The notes below the pieces were generated by a model. That model was given only the letters and a program-made list of their open reading frames with translations. It had not been told where the DNA came from and ran no database searches. The position numbers were made by a program, and so were the translations under genes. 64,000 nucleotides of DNA from contig LXTR01000063.1 of NCBI GenBank assembly GCA_001683825.1, positions 80,131 to 144,130 of the forward strand, given 5' to 3'. The stretch is from Flavobacteriaceae bacterium CP2B. Its GTDB lineage: Bacteria; Bacteroidota; Bacteroidia; Flavobacteriales; Flavobacteriaceae. This document shows positions 44,624-53,939 of the stretch, piece by piece (positions within the stretch are counted from its first letter, which is position 1; every line of letters starts with the position of its first letter).

Positions 44624-46095
44624 GGGCCTTGGTCGTTTTTGAGTACCCAGGTGTCTTTAGAACCCCCGCCCTGGGAGGAATTCACCACCAGGTTCCCTTT
44701 TTTCAGCGCTACCCGGCTCAATCCACCCTTCAGCACAAATTCTTTGTCTTTCCCCAGCAGCGTAAAGGTACGCAGGTCTACATGCCGCTGTTCAAAAGAC
44801 TCACTTTCGTCTATATAGGTGGGGTGTACAGAGAGCGACATGATCGGTTGGGCGATATATTTACGGGGTTCTTTTTTGATTTGTTCCTTTACCGCGGCAA
44901 TTTCTGCCTTGCTAAGCCGGTTCCCGATAGAAATCCCGTACCCGCCGGATTCATCTACCGGTTTCACGACCAGTTCCGTGATATGCTCCAGTACGTATCT
45001 AAGTTCTTCCGGCCGGTTGCAGTGGTAGGTGTGTACGTTTTTCAGGATGGGCGATTCATCCAGGTAATATTTAATGATCTCCGGCATGTAGGTGTATACG
45101 GCCTTGTCATCGGCGACCCCTGTACCCGGGGCATTGGCCAGGCAGACATTTCCTTTGCGGTAAGCCGCGAAAAGGCCGGGCACCCCCAGGGCCGAATCCG
45201 GCCTGAATTCAAGCGGGTCGATAAAGAGGTCATCCACACGCCTGTAGATCACGTCTACCCGTTCCGGCCCCTTGATGGTCTTCATGTAGACAAAGTCGTT
45301 TTCCACGAAAAGGTCCCGCCCCTCCACCAGCTCCACCCCCATGGCCTTGGCCAGGTAGGAATGCTCGTAATAGGCAGAATTGTACATGCCCGGGGTGATC
45401 ACCACCACATTGGGGATATCTACCCCCTGGGGCTTTACACTTTCAAGGATTTCCAGCAGGTTCTCGGCATAGTTGGTTACCGTGTGTGCCTGGCAATGGT
45501 TAAAAACCCCAAATAGCGCCCTTTTCAGGGCGGTTCTGTTGCAAACCACATAGCTTACCCCTGACGGGCAACGGATATTGTCTTCCAGAACATAGTATTG
45601 CCCGTCCGCGTGTTTGATAATGTCTGTGCCAGATATATGGTTGTATATGCCGCCGGGGGGGTCCAGGTCAAACATCTGGTGCAGGTAGTTGGCCGAACTG
45701 CTCAGGAGTTCCAGGGGGACAATCCCGTCTTTGATAATCTTTTTTTCGTGGTAAATATCCCAAAGGAATAGGTTTAAGGCCCTGCTGCGCTGTATGGCCC
45801 CCTTTTCTATATGGTCCCATTCTGCCGGACCAATGATGCGCGGGAAAAGGTCAAAAGGAAAGATTTTTTCCTTGGTTTCGTGTTCTCCGTACACCTGGAA
45901 GGTAATACCCTGGTTGAAAAATGAGGCCTTTGCCTTGTTATTCAGTTGTACATAATTGGATATGGTGTGGTTTCCATACAGCTCAAAAAGTTTCTCATAT
46001 ACCTCCCTGACCTCCCCCTGTGCATCAAAAACCTCGTCAAATAAGGTTGGATCCTTCTGGTAGGAGGCAAAAATCTGGTTATTCGTCGTAATCAT
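44617..46095 (-). CDS. Circularly permuted type 2 ATP-grasp protein
   Basis: The 492-residue protein belongs to the circularly permuted ATP-grasp group. Visible blocks are GITFQVYG, PFDLFPRIIGPAEWDHIEKG, EDNIRCPSGVSYV, ITPGMYNSAYYEHSYLAKAMGVELVEGRDL, NAPGTGVADDKAVYTYMPEII and VVKPVDESGGYGISIG. The enzyme is thought to ligate carboxylates to amines using ATP. With Alpha-E and transglutaminase genes downstream it forms a known conserved module of unknown product. Confidence 0.9.
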   Translation of the reverse strand: MITTNNQIFASYQKDPTLFDEVFDAQGEVREVYEKLFELYGNHTISNYVQLNNKAKASFFNQGITFQVYGEHETKEKIFPFDLFPRIIGPAEWDHIEKGAIQRSRALNLFLWDIYHEKKIIKDGIVPLELLSSSANYLHQMFDLDPPGGIYNHISGTDIIKHADGQYYVLEDNIRCPSGVSYVVCNRTALKRALFGVFNHCQAHTVTNYAENLLEILESVKPQGVDIPNVVVITPGMYNSAYYEHSYLAKAMGVELVEGRDLFVENDFVYMKTIKGPERVDVIYRRVDDLFIDPLEFRPDSALGVPGLFAAYRKGNVCLANAPGTGVADDKAVYTYMPEIIKYYLDESPILKNVHTYHCNRPEELRYVLEHITELVVKPVDESGGYGISIGNRLSKAEIAAVKEQIKKEPRKYIAQPIMSLSVHPTYIDESESFEQRHVDLRTFTLLGKDKEFVLKGGLSRVALKKGNLVVNSSQGGGSKDTWVLKNDQGPC

Positions 46096-46250
46096 TCCCT
46101 TTCAACTTTTTTTTAAGGTACGGGATTTTCTCCAATCGGTAAAGCGTCCCCCCCCTTTTATCGCTTTCTTTTGAGGAGTACATAATAGGCGTGGGCCTTA
46201 ATTGTCAAATTGCATCCTGCGGCCTTCAAAAAGTAACAAGTTATTTTATT

Positions 46251-46279
46251 AGGGCGTTTTTCTATAAATTTAGCGCCCT
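46251..46279 (+). promoter_or_regulatory. Dyad around a -7-like box upstream of the metalloprotease gene
   Basis: AGGGCG at 46251-46256 and CGCCCT at 46274-46279 form a perfect inverted repeat with 17 bases between. Within it lies TAAATTTA (46265-46272), one base off TAnnTTTG. The ATG is at 46292, so this could be an operator over the promoter, or a leader hairpin. Confidence 0.35.
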
Positions 46280-46291
46280 TAACATTCGCTC

Positions 46292-48688
46292 ATGAAAAAA
46301 TTAGTCCTGCTTACCCTGTTGTTAACAGTCGCCCTGGAAGGCTACGCACAGTTTTCCGAAAAGAGTAAGGATTTCAAAAAGTACGAGGGCTTTTTCACCT
46401 TTTATTATGATGAGGGCAGTGGCAAGGTATACCTTGAAGTCCCCGAAACCGACAAGGAGTTCCTCTATGTGTACTCATTGAGCAGCGGGATAGGCAGCAA
46501 CGATATAGGCCTGGACCGGGGGCAGTTGGGCAATGAACAGCTGGTATATTTCCGCAAGGCGGGGAACAAGTTGTTGTTGGTACAACCCAATCTCAGGTAC
46601 CGGGCGCAAACCGGGAATCCCCTGGAAAGGAAGTCCGTGGAACAGGCGTTTGCCAAATCGGTCCTTTTTGGTTTCCCCCTGGAGGAAAACAAGGGCGGGC
46701 CGCACATCATAGACATCACGGAGTTCCTGATGCAGGATGCCCACGGGGTTTCGACCCGTTTGAAAGCGACAGGGCAGGGCACCTATTCCCTGGACAACAG
46801 TAAAAGCGCCGTTTCCACGGACCGCACCCGGGCCTTTCCCATGAACGTGGAGTTTGATGTCCTGCTCACCTTTAAAGGGAACCCGGAAGGGGAGGAGGTT
46901 CGGTCCGTGACCCCCGACCCCCGATTGGTTACCGTCGCCCAGCATCATTCCTTTATCGCTTTGCCCGACAAGGGCTATGAGGAACGGGCCTTTGACCCCA
47001 GGTCGGGATCTTATCCCTTTAGTTATTATGACTATGCTTCCCCAGTGGAAACCGCGCTTGAAAAACGGCTGGTCACCAGGCACCGCCTGGAGAAAAAGGA
47101 TCCTGGGGCCGCGCTCAGCGAGGCGGTAGAACCCATCGTATATTACCTGGATAATGGCACCCCCGAGCCGGTGCGTACCGCCTTGCTCCAAGGGGGGCGG
47201 TGGTGGAACCAGGCCTTTGAGGCCATTGGGTTTAAAGACGCCTTCCAGTTGAAAATGCTGCCGGACGATGCAGATCCGCTGGATGTGCGATACAATGTAA
47301 TCCAATGGGTGCACCGTTCTACGCGGGGTTGGAGTTATGGCAATAGCGTCACCGACCCCAGGACCGGTGAGATCATTAAAGGCCATGTGAGCCTGGGGAG
47401 CCTGAGGATCCGCCAGGATTTCCTGATCGCCCAGGCGCTAAGCAACCAACCTTTCGCCCGGAGCAATGCCCAGGAAGCCATGCTCGAAATGGCATTGTCG
47501 CGTATCAGGCAATTATCGGCCCATGAAATCGGGCATACCCTGGGTTTTGCCCATAATTTTGCCGCCAGCACCAATGACAAAGCTTCGGTAATGGATTATC
47601 CGCATCCCAGTTTTCGACTGAGTGGAAATGATATCGACTTTTCCCAGGCCTATGATACGGGGATTGGGGAATGGGACAAGGTGACCGTGGCCTATGCCTA
47701 TTCCGATTTTCCAGAAAACACGGATATAACGCAGGCATTGAATGCCATCCTGGACAAAGCCCGGGAAGACGGGCTGCGGTATATATCCGACAGCGATGCA
47801 CGGCCACAGGGCGGAGCCCATATCCTTGGACACCTTTGGGACAATGGCGGGGATGCCGCATTGGAACTGGAAGAGGTCCTGGACCTTAGGGAAGAGGCCA
47901 TTTCCAATTTCTCGGAAGATAATATCCGGTCGTACGAACCGTATTCCGTACTGGAAGACGTCTTTGTGCCCCTGTACTTTTTCCACCGGTACCAGACGGA
48001 GGCTACAGCCAAGCTCATTGGTGGATTAGACTATAACTATGCGTTAAAAGGGGACCAACAACTGGTGGTTCGAACGGCCGAAGGAAATACGCAAGAACGT
48101 GCGCTCAAGGCGGTGCTGCAAACACTGGATGCCGAACGGATCGCGATCCCTGAGGAAAAATTGTCCCTGTTCCCGCCAAGGGCCATAGGGTATCCCAGGA
48201 CACGGGAATCGTTCAAGGGCAAGACCGGCATCGCCTTTGATGCCCTGTCTGCTCCCGAAACGGCGGCAGAGCTGAGCCTGACACTGCTAATGCACCCCGA
48301 ACGAGCGTCGCGGCTCATACAGCAGAAAAGCCTGGATCCCGGCCAACTGGGGCTGGAGGATGTATTACAGGCACTGTCCAAAGAAACTTTTGACAATACC
48401 CACAGAGATCCCTATCTGCAAGAAGTGCAGAATACCGTCAATTACAGGGTATTGTACCACATAATGCGTTTGGCGGCAGATACGTCGGTACACCCACAGG
48501 TGAACGCCATGGCCCACCGGCAGCTGAAGGAACTGAGGTCGGCCTGGGTTACGGAAGGGGCAGACCTGCACAAGACCGAAATGGTCCGTCGCATCAATGC
48601 TTTCTATGAGTGGCCCCAGGCCTTCAAAGTCCCCGACGTCCCCAAAATCCCGGATGGCTCGCCCATAGGCATGGATTGCATGAATTAA
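46292..48688 (+). CDS. Exported zinc metalloprotease (DUF5117-type)
   Basis: The 798-residue protein has a signal peptide (MKKLVLLTLLLTVALEGYA). The zinc site is SAHEIGHTLGFAHNFAAS (His411, Glu412, His415, HExxHxxxxxH), followed by a Met turn at ASVMDYPHP, so it is a metzincin-like enzyme. The N-terminal part (about 20-330) and the last 300 residues are the flanking domains seen in the DUF5117/DUF4953 family of Bacteroidota. The substrate is unknown. It lies alone, divergent from the ATP-grasp operon. Confidence 0.88.
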   Translation: MKKLVLLTLLLTVALEGYAQFSEKSKDFKKYEGFFTFYYDEGSGKVYLEVPETDKEFLYVYSLSSGIGSNDIGLDRGQLGNEQLVYFRKAGNKLLLVQPNLRYRAQTGNPLERKSVEQAFAKSVLFGFPLEENKGGPHIIDITEFLMQDAHGVSTRLKATGQGTYSLDNSKSAVSTDRTRAFPMNVEFDVLLTFKGNPEGEEVRSVTPDPRLVTVAQHHSFIALPDKGYEERAFDPRSGSYPFSYYDYASPVETALEKRLVTRHRLEKKDPGAALSEAVEPIVYYLDNGTPEPVRTALLQGGRWWNQAFEAIGFKDAFQLKMLPDDADPLDVRYNVIQWVHRSTRGWSYGNSVTDPRTGEIIKGHVSLGSLRIRQDFLIAQALSNQPFARSNAQEAMLEMALSRIRQLSAHEIGHTLGFAHNFAASTNDKASVMDYPHPSFRLSGNDIDFSQAYDTGIGEWDKVTVAYAYSDFPENTDITQALNAILDKAREDGLRYISDSDARPQGGAHILGHLWDNGGDAALELEEVLDLREEAISNFSEDNIRSYEPYSVLEDVFVPLYFFHRYQTEATAKLIGGLDYNYALKGDQQLVVRTAEGNTQERALKAVLQTLDAERIAIPEEKLSLFPPRAIGYPRTRESFKGKTGIAFDALSAPETAAELSLTLLMHPERASRLIQQKSLDPGQLGLEDVLQALSKETFDNTHRDPYLQEVQNTVNYRVLYHIMRLAADTSVHPQVNAMAHRQLKELRSAWVTEGADLHKTEMVRRINAFYEWPQAFKVPDVPKIPDGSPIGMDCMN

Positions 48689-48704
48689 CCCCTGTTTTAA
48701 GCAT

Positions 48705-49727
48705 ATGGAAGTAAACCTGATAAGTGATACCGTTACCAGGCCCTCCAAGGGCATGCTGGAGGCGATGATGTCGGCAGCCGTGGGAGACGATGTTTTTAAG
48801 GCCGATCCTACGGTGAACGCCCTGGAAGAAAAGGTGGCGAAGCTTTTTGGCAGGGAAGCGGCCCTGTTCTTCCCCAGTGGGACCATGGCCAACCAGACCG
48901 CCATTAAATTGCTGACCTCCCCGGGTGACCAGCTCATCTGCGATAAATACGCCCATGTGTATAACTATGAAGGGGGCGGTGTAAGCTTTAACAGCGGGGT
49001 GTCCTGCCGATTGCTGGACGGTCACAGGGGCATGGTTACCGCGGCACAGGTAGAAGAGGCCATTAACCCGCCCGATTTTTACCACAGTCCGCTTACCACC
49101 CTGGTCTGTATTGAAAATACGACCAACAAGGGGGGTGGCGCCTGCTACGATTTTACGGCCTTGGAGGAGATCCGGCAGGTGTGCGATAAACACGGCCTGG
49201 GTTACCACCTGGATGGCGCACGCCTCTGGAACGCCCTGGTGGCCACCGGGGAAAGCCCCGAAATATATGGCAAGGTCTTCGATACCATCAGCGTATGCCT
49301 TAGCAAGGGCCTCGGGTGTCCTGTGGGCTCGGTTTTGGTGGGGGACCAAGAGCACATCCGCAAGGCGTTGCGCATCCGCAAAGTGTTGGGTGGCGGAATG
49401 CGGCAGGCCGGGTACCTGGCAGCGGCCGGTATCTACGCGCTGGACCACCACCGGGAACGGCTGGCCGAAGATCACCGGAAAGCAAAAGAAATTGGAGCGG
49501 TGCTGGAAGGGTTGTCCTTTGTGTCAAAAATAGCGCCCATAGATACCAATATCGTGATCTTCGAGACGGATACCCGGCTGATGTCTTCTGAAAGGTGTAT
49601 TGAAAAGCTAAAGGCCCGCAACATTCAAATGATAGGTATGGGCCAGGGTAAAATACGGATGGTCACCCATATGGACTACACGGGGGCCATGCACGAATAT
49701 GTGCTCAAAACCCTGAAGAACCTATAG
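48705..49727 (+). CDS. Threonine aldolase (PLP-dependent, GntG/LtaE type)
   Basis: The 340-residue enzyme of fold type I cleaves beta-hydroxy amino acids such as threonine to glycine and an aldehyde. It begins MEVNLISDTVTRPSKGML, carries AALFFPSGTMANQ, LGYHLDGARLWNA and the PLP-lysine block TISVCLSKGLGCPVGS (Lys near residue 200). It lies 17 bases after the metalloprotease and probably shares its transcript. Low-specificity L-threonine aldolase is the best call, but the exact stereospecificity cannot be read from the sequence. Confidence 0.9.
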   Translation: MEVNLISDTVTRPSKGMLEAMMSAAVGDDVFKADPTVNALEEKVAKLFGREAALFFPSGTMANQTAIKLLTSPGDQLICDKYAHVYNYEGGGVSFNSGVSCRLLDGHRGMVTAAQVEEAINPPDFYHSPLTTLVCIENTTNKGGGACYDFTALEEIRQVCDKHGLGYHLDGARLWNALVATGESPEIYGKVFDTISVCLSKGLGCPVGSVLVGDQEHIRKALRIRKVLGGGMRQAGYLAAAGIYALDHHRERLAEDHRKAKEIGAVLEGLSFVSKIAPIDTNIVIFETDTRLMSSERCIEKLKARNIQMIGMGQGKIRMVTHMDYTGAMHEYVLKTLKNL

Positions 49728-50042
49728 ATTCCTGGTTCGGGGATTGGCAATGCTGTTTTTGAGGTTTTTGATCCCGTTCTCCATTCCCGCTTCGGAATTG
49801 TAGTACTGGCTGCTGCCGAGCGGTTTCCCGCCTACGTCGCGCAACTGAAAAAGGAATTTGCCGTCATGGCTGGTCTGCCTCTCAAAAACCGCGGGTTTAT
49901 CAATGAGCGCAGGCAACTGGTCTACCACGGCATCTATTTCCTCCTTGCTGGAAAATGCGGTGCTTTTAAGAAGGGTATGGCCTTCCCTGGTTTTAAGGTA
50001 GAAATGGTAGGCGTTTGGCCCTTCCTTCTTTATTTCGATCAT
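49722..50042 (-). CDS. DUF1508 (YegP-family) protein
   Basis: The 106-residue protein has two related repeats (YHFYLKTREGHTLLKSTAFSSKEE; FLFQLRDVGGKPLGSSQYYNSEA), the YegP/DUF1508 beta-hairpin pattern. I chose the ATG at 50042 (MIEIKKEGPN) over 50072, which adds ten residues not like the family. Its end overlaps the end of the aldolase gene by six bases, tail to tail. The function is unknown; it may act in stress protection. Confidence 0.8.
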   Translation of the reverse strand: MIEIKKEGPNAYHFYLKTREGHTLLKSTAFSSKEEIDAVVDQLPALIDKPAVFERQTSHDGKFLFQLRDVGGKPLGSSQYYNSEAGMENGIKNLKNSIANPRTRNL

Positions 50043-50108
50043 CAGGATGACGGTTTTACCTAAAAATACCACATTTTCTGCAATGTCCCCATACGGGGGC
50101 GCAAGCCC

Positions 50109-50435
50109 CTATTTGAACAGAGAATCCATACCCGGGATATTGGGCATGCCTTCTTTGGCCACGGCGGCCAGTTCTGCTTCATGCACCTCTGACGCCCTGG
50201 AGATGGCCTTGTTCAGCGTAAGGACCAGGTAATCTTCTAACTGTTCCCGGTCTTCCAGTAGCGACGGGTCAATCGCAATACCTTTGATTTCCCTGTTCGC
50301 GGTAATGGTCACCTGGAGCATGCCATCTGTCGATTTTTCATCCATTAAGACCGAGCTGAGGCGCGCCTTGGTCGCCTTAACTTTTTCCTGGGTTTCCTTT
50401 AACTTTCCCATCATTCCCATCAGATCTCCGAACAT
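50109..50435 (-). CDS. YbaB/EbfC-family nucleoid-associated protein
   Basis: The 108-residue protein begins [19 protein letters not shown] and has the YbaB core [19 protein letters not shown] and [16 protein letters not shown]. YbaB proteins bind DNA as dimers and help shape the nucleoid. A GTG at 50444 would add three residues. The usual dnaX and recR neighbours are absent here. It is divergent from the S9 peptidase. Confidence 0.92.
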   Translation of the reverse strand: MFGDLMGMMGKLKETQEKVKATKARLSSVLMDEKSTDGMLQVTITANREIKGIAIDPSLLEDREQLEDYLVLTLNKAISRASEVHEAELAAVAKEGMPNIPGMDSLFK

Positions 50436-50500
50436 TTTTTGCACTTTATTGGTTATGCTTTCAAAAATACTAAATTGCCAACCTTATCACCATACAAATT

Positions 50501-52639
50501 ATGCGGAAACGGATTCATTTGGCGGTCTTTTTTTTATTAAGTAGTATTTTTGCCGTCACTTCTCAGACACAAGCGAAGCATATGATTACAGCAAAAGCCC
50601 CTGCAGCCAAAAAAAAACCCATAAAACTGGAGATCCACGGAGATGTCCGTACAGACGACTATTACTGGCTCCGGGACCGGGAAAATGAGGAAGTAATCCG
50701 TTACCTGGAGGACGAAAATGCCTATTACCAGGCATTAACGGCCCATACCAACGAGTTCCAGGAGGCGCTCTTTGAGGAAATGAAATCGCGGATTAAAGAG
50801 GACGATGAATCGGTCCCATACAAAAAGAACGGGTTTTGGTACATCACCCGCTACGAAACGGGGCATGAATACCCGGTATATTCCAGGAAGAAGGGAGCAC
50901 TGGAAGCGGAGGAGGAAATCCTGTTTAATTGTAATGAGTTGGCCGAAGGGCATGATTATTTCAACCTGAAGGGGATCTCTATCAGCCCGGATAACCGCCT
51001 CGCGGCTTTTGGGGTCGATACGGTTTCGAGAAGGCAGTATACCATCCGGGTGAAGGATTTACACACGGGGGAGGTCTACGCGGATAAGATTGACAATACC
51101 ACTGGCAGTTCTGTATGGGCCAATGACAACAAAACCCTGTTCTATACCAAGAAAGACCCTCAGACGCTGCGGTCAGACAAGATCTACAAGCACGTCCTGG
51201 GCACGCCTTCCGAACAGGACGAGTTGGTGTTTCATGAAAAAGACGAGACTTTTTACACCTATGTGACCAAATCAAAATCGGAGAAGTATCTAATCATCGG
51301 TTCGGTGAGTACCCTTACGTCAGAATATCGCATCCTGCCCGCAGCGACCCCCGGAGGCGAATTTTCTGTCTTTTCACCCAGGACCCGGGGCCTGGAATAC
51401 GCCATTTATCATTACGGCACTAATTTTTATATCCTGACCAACAAGGACAAAGCCACCAATTTTAAGGTGATGATGGCAGCAGAGGGGAAGACAGATGCGG
51501 CCCACTGGCAGGAGTTCATACCCCATCGGGAGGACATCTTGCTGGAAGACCTGGAAATTTTCAGGAACTACTATGTCTTGTCGGAACGGCACAACGGCCT
51601 CAGCCGCATAAAGGTTACCCGTTGGGATAGCGCGGAAAGCTATTTCCTGCCTTTTGAGAGCGAGACCTATGTGGCCTACCCCTATATCAACCCCGAATTT
51701 GACACAGACACCCTCAGGTATGTCTATAATTCCATGAGCTCGCCCTATGCGGTGATCGATCTCGACATGCGGACCCGGACCTCGGTGGTTCAGAAGGAAC
51801 AGGAGGTGTTGGGCGGAAAGTTCAAAAAGGAAAATTACCGTTCAGAGCGCAAATGGGCCACGGCCCGGGACGGGAAAAAGGTGCCTATTTCCCTGGTATA
51901 CCATAAAGACACCCCCTTAACGCCAGATACCCCTTTGTTTTTGCATGCCTACGGCTCATACGGGGCCACGCTGGACCCGTATTTCTCCACGGTGCGCCTC
52001 AGCCTGCTGGACCGGGGTTTCGTGTATGCCATTGCCCACGTGAGGGGCGGGGAATACCTGGGGAGGTCGTGGTACGAATCTGGGAAATTACTGCACAAAA
52101 GGAACACCTTTACCGATTTCATGGATTGTTCTGACTACCTGATCGAGGAAGGATATACCAGCGCCGAACACCTGTATGCCTATGGGGGTTCTGCAGGGGG
52201 GTTACTGATGGGGGTCATCCTTAACGAAGCCCCCCAACGCTACCATGGGGTGATCGCAGCCGTTCCCTTTGTCGATGTAATCACCACCATGCTGGACGAG
52301 TCCATCCCCCTTACCACGGGCGAATATGATGAATGGGGCAACCCCAACAAGGAGGAGTATTACCGCTATATGAAATCGTATTCCCCCTATGACAACGTCA
52401 GGGCACAGGAATATCCCCACCTTTTGGTGACCACCGGGCTGCATGACTCCCAGGTACAGTATTGGGAGCCCGCTAAATGGGTGGCCAAATTACGGGAATA
52501 CAAAACCGACAATAACCTGCTTTTTCTGGAAACCAATATGGAGGCGGGTCATGGCGGGGCTTCGGGTCGCTTCAGGGCCTTAAAGGAGACCGCCAGGGAG
52601 TATACATTTTTGCTGGATTTGGAGGGGAAAATTCCATAA
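50501..52639 (+). CDS. Exported S9 family peptidase (oligopeptidase B-like)
   Basis: The 712-residue protein has a signal peptide (MRKRIHLAVFFLLSSIFAVTS), a seven-bladed propeller (about 90-410), and a catalytic alpha/beta-hydrolase domain with YGGSAGGLLMG (Ser564), an Asp in TGLHDSQVQYWEP and His in AGHGGASGRF. This is the PtrB/prolyl-oligopeptidase layout, which cleaves peptides after basic residues or proline; being exported, it probably works in the periplasm. It stands alone. The following gene starts 70 bases later with its own -7 box. Confidence 0.9.
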   Translation: MRKRIHLAVFFLLSSIFAVTSQTQAKHMITAKAPAAKKKPIKLEIHGDVRTDDYYWLRDRENEEVIRYLEDENAYYQALTAHTNEFQEALFEEMKSRIKEDDESVPYKKNGFWYITRYETGHEYPVYSRKKGALEAEEEILFNCNELAEGHDYFNLKGISISPDNRLAAFGVDTVSRRQYTIRVKDLHTGEVYADKIDNTTGSSVWANDNKTLFYTKKDPQTLRSDKIYKHVLGTPSEQDELVFHEKDETFYTYVTKSKSEKYLIIGSVSTLTSEYRILPAATPGGEFSVFSPRTRGLEYAIYHYGTNFYILTNKDKATNFKVMMAAEGKTDAAHWQEFIPHREDILLEDLEIFRNYYVLSERHNGLSRIKVTRWDSAESYFLPFESETYVAYPYINPEFDTDTLRYVYNSMSSPYAVIDLDMRTRTSVVQKEQEVLGGKFKKENYRSERKWATARDGKKVPISLVYHKDTPLTPDTPLFLHAYGSYGATLDPYFSTVRLSLLDRGFVYAIAHVRGGEYLGRSWYESGKLLHKRNTFTDFMDCSDYLIEEGYTSAEHLYAYGGSAGGLLMGVILNEAPQRYHGVIAAVPFVDVITTMLDESIPLTTGEYDEWGNPNKEEYYRYMKSYSPYDNVRAQEYPHLLVTTGLHDSQVQYWEPAKWVAKLREYKTDNNLLFLETNMEAGHGGASGRFRALKETAREYTFLLDLEGKIP

Positions 52640-52653
52640 TCCAAAAAAAATAG

Positions 52654-52661
52654 TACTTTTG
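52654..52661 (+). promoter_or_regulatory. -7 box upstream of the cysteine-synthase-like gene
   Basis: TACTTTTG is a perfect TAnnTTTG match, 48 bases before the ATG at 52710. I see no clear -33 TTG. Confidence 0.5.
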
Positions 52662-52709
52662 TCCCGGAGTATTGGTTTCTCACGGGAACCTCTATACTAA
52701 CCTTACTTT

Positions 52710-53750
52710 ATGAAACAGCAGATACAAGCTTACAACAGCGTCCTGGATCTCATAGGGAAAACCCCACTTATCAGACTAAACAGAATAACGGCCCCCTTTA
52801 GCGGGAATTTTTTCGCGAAGGTAGAGGCGTTTAACCCCGGCCATTCTTCCAAAGACCGCATAGCTTCCTATATTATCGAGGAGGCTGAACGGCAGGGTAT
52901 CCTTAAAAAGGGGAGTACCATCATTGAGACGACTTCCGGGAATACCGGCTTCAGTATCGCCATGGTGAGTATTGTGAAGGGGTATGATTGTATCCTGGCG
53001 GTAAGTTCCAAGTCCTCCAAAGATAAAATAGACATGCTGCGCTCCATGGGGGCCAAGGTCTATGTTTGCCCGGCCCACGTAAGTGCGGACGACCCCAGGT
53101 CCTATTACCAGGTAGCAAAGCGCCTGCATGAAGAAACCAAGGGCTCCATCTATATCAACCAGTACTTCAATGTGTTGAATATGGAAGCCCATTACAAAAC
53201 CACCGGGCCCGAGATTTGGGAACAGACCCGGGGCCAGATCACCCACCTGGTCGCCTGCAGCGGTACGGGAGGGACCATATCGGGGACTGCGCGCTATCTC
53301 AAGGAACAGAATCCCGATATCAAAGTGATCGGGGTGGATGCCTTTGGATCCGTCTTGAAAAAATACCACGAAACAGGGGAGTTTGACAATGACGAGATCT
53401 ATCCCTACCGCATAGAAGGCCTTGGCAAGAACCTTATTCCCGAAGCCACGGATTTTACGGTGATTGACAAGTTTGAAAAAGTCACTGACGAAGAGAGCGC
53501 CCATATGACTCGTGACATTTCGAGGAGTGAGGGCTTGTTTGTGGGCTATACGAGTGGCGCTGCCATCCAGGCGGTGAAACAGCTGAGTGCCCAAAACGAG
53601 TTTGACGAGAACAGCAACGTTGTCGTGATCTTCCCGGACCATGGGTCGCGTTATATGAGCAAAGTGTATAGCGACCAGTGGATGAGCGACCAGGGCTTCT
53701 TTGACAGCAAACGTGTGGAGGAAACCCAACAAATACAAGTGGTCAAGTAA
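52710..53750 (+). CDS. PLP-dependent cysteine/cystathionine-synthase-like enzyme, candidate cysteate synthase
   Basis: The 346-residue fold-type-II enzyme has the PLP lysine in [12 protein letters not shown] (Lys48), the substrate loop [11 protein letters not shown] and the phosphate-binding [16 protein letters not shown]. It is closest to cystathionine beta-synthase and O-acetylserine sulfhydrylase in layout, but lacks the C-terminal CBS domains. The motif EAFNPGHSS replaces the usual E.FNPGGSV. What it makes is open. The next gene is an alpha-oxoamine synthase like the flavobacterial cysteate-fatty-acyl transferase; so this enzyme might supply cysteate from O-phosphoserine and sulfite. A role as ordinary cysteine or cystathionine synthase is equally possible on sequence. 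Confidence 0.8.
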   Translation: MKQQIQAYNSVLDLIGKTPLIRLNRITAPFSGNFFAKVEAFNPGHSSKDRIASYIIEEAERQGILKKGSTIIETTSGNTGFSIAMVSIVKGYDCILAVSSKSSKDKIDMLRSMGAKVYVCPAHVSADDPRSYYQVAKRLHEETKGSIYINQYFNVLNMEAHYKTTGPEIWEQTRGQITHLVACSGTGGTISGTARYLKEQNPDIKVIGVDAFGSVLKKYHETGEFDNDEIYPYRIEGLGKNLIPEATDFTVIDKFEKVTDEESAHMTRDISRSEGLFVGYTSGAAIQAVKQLSAQNEFDENSNVVVIFPDHGSRYMSKVYSDQWMSDQGFFDSKRVEETQQIQVVK

Positions 53751-53772
53751 ACCACAACCAACCTGAGAACGG

Positions 53773-53809
53773 AAAGCAACGGCGTTTTTAAAACCCCGTT
53801 GCTTTTTTT
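53773..53809 (+). terminator. Rho-independent terminator after the PLP enzyme
   Basis: Stem GCAACGG / CCGTTGC (53776-53782, 53796-53802) with AAA/TTT extension and a T7 run. The following gene must therefore have its own promoter. Confidence 0.85.
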
Positions 53810-53939
53810 AATGCGCAAGAAATTTTTATGAATCCTTGCTAAAAATCCATACTTTTACCACCTTGTAATAAAGATGATTGGGACCGCTAAAAAACTACAG
53901 GTTCCGGGAAGGATTTAGGACAAAACCAAGCTAAACTAC

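Noticed and set aside
46475..47386. 303-residue minus-strand frame in the metalloprotease gene
   Set aside because: Shadow of a conserved exported protease with an intact HExxHxxxxxH site on the plus strand.
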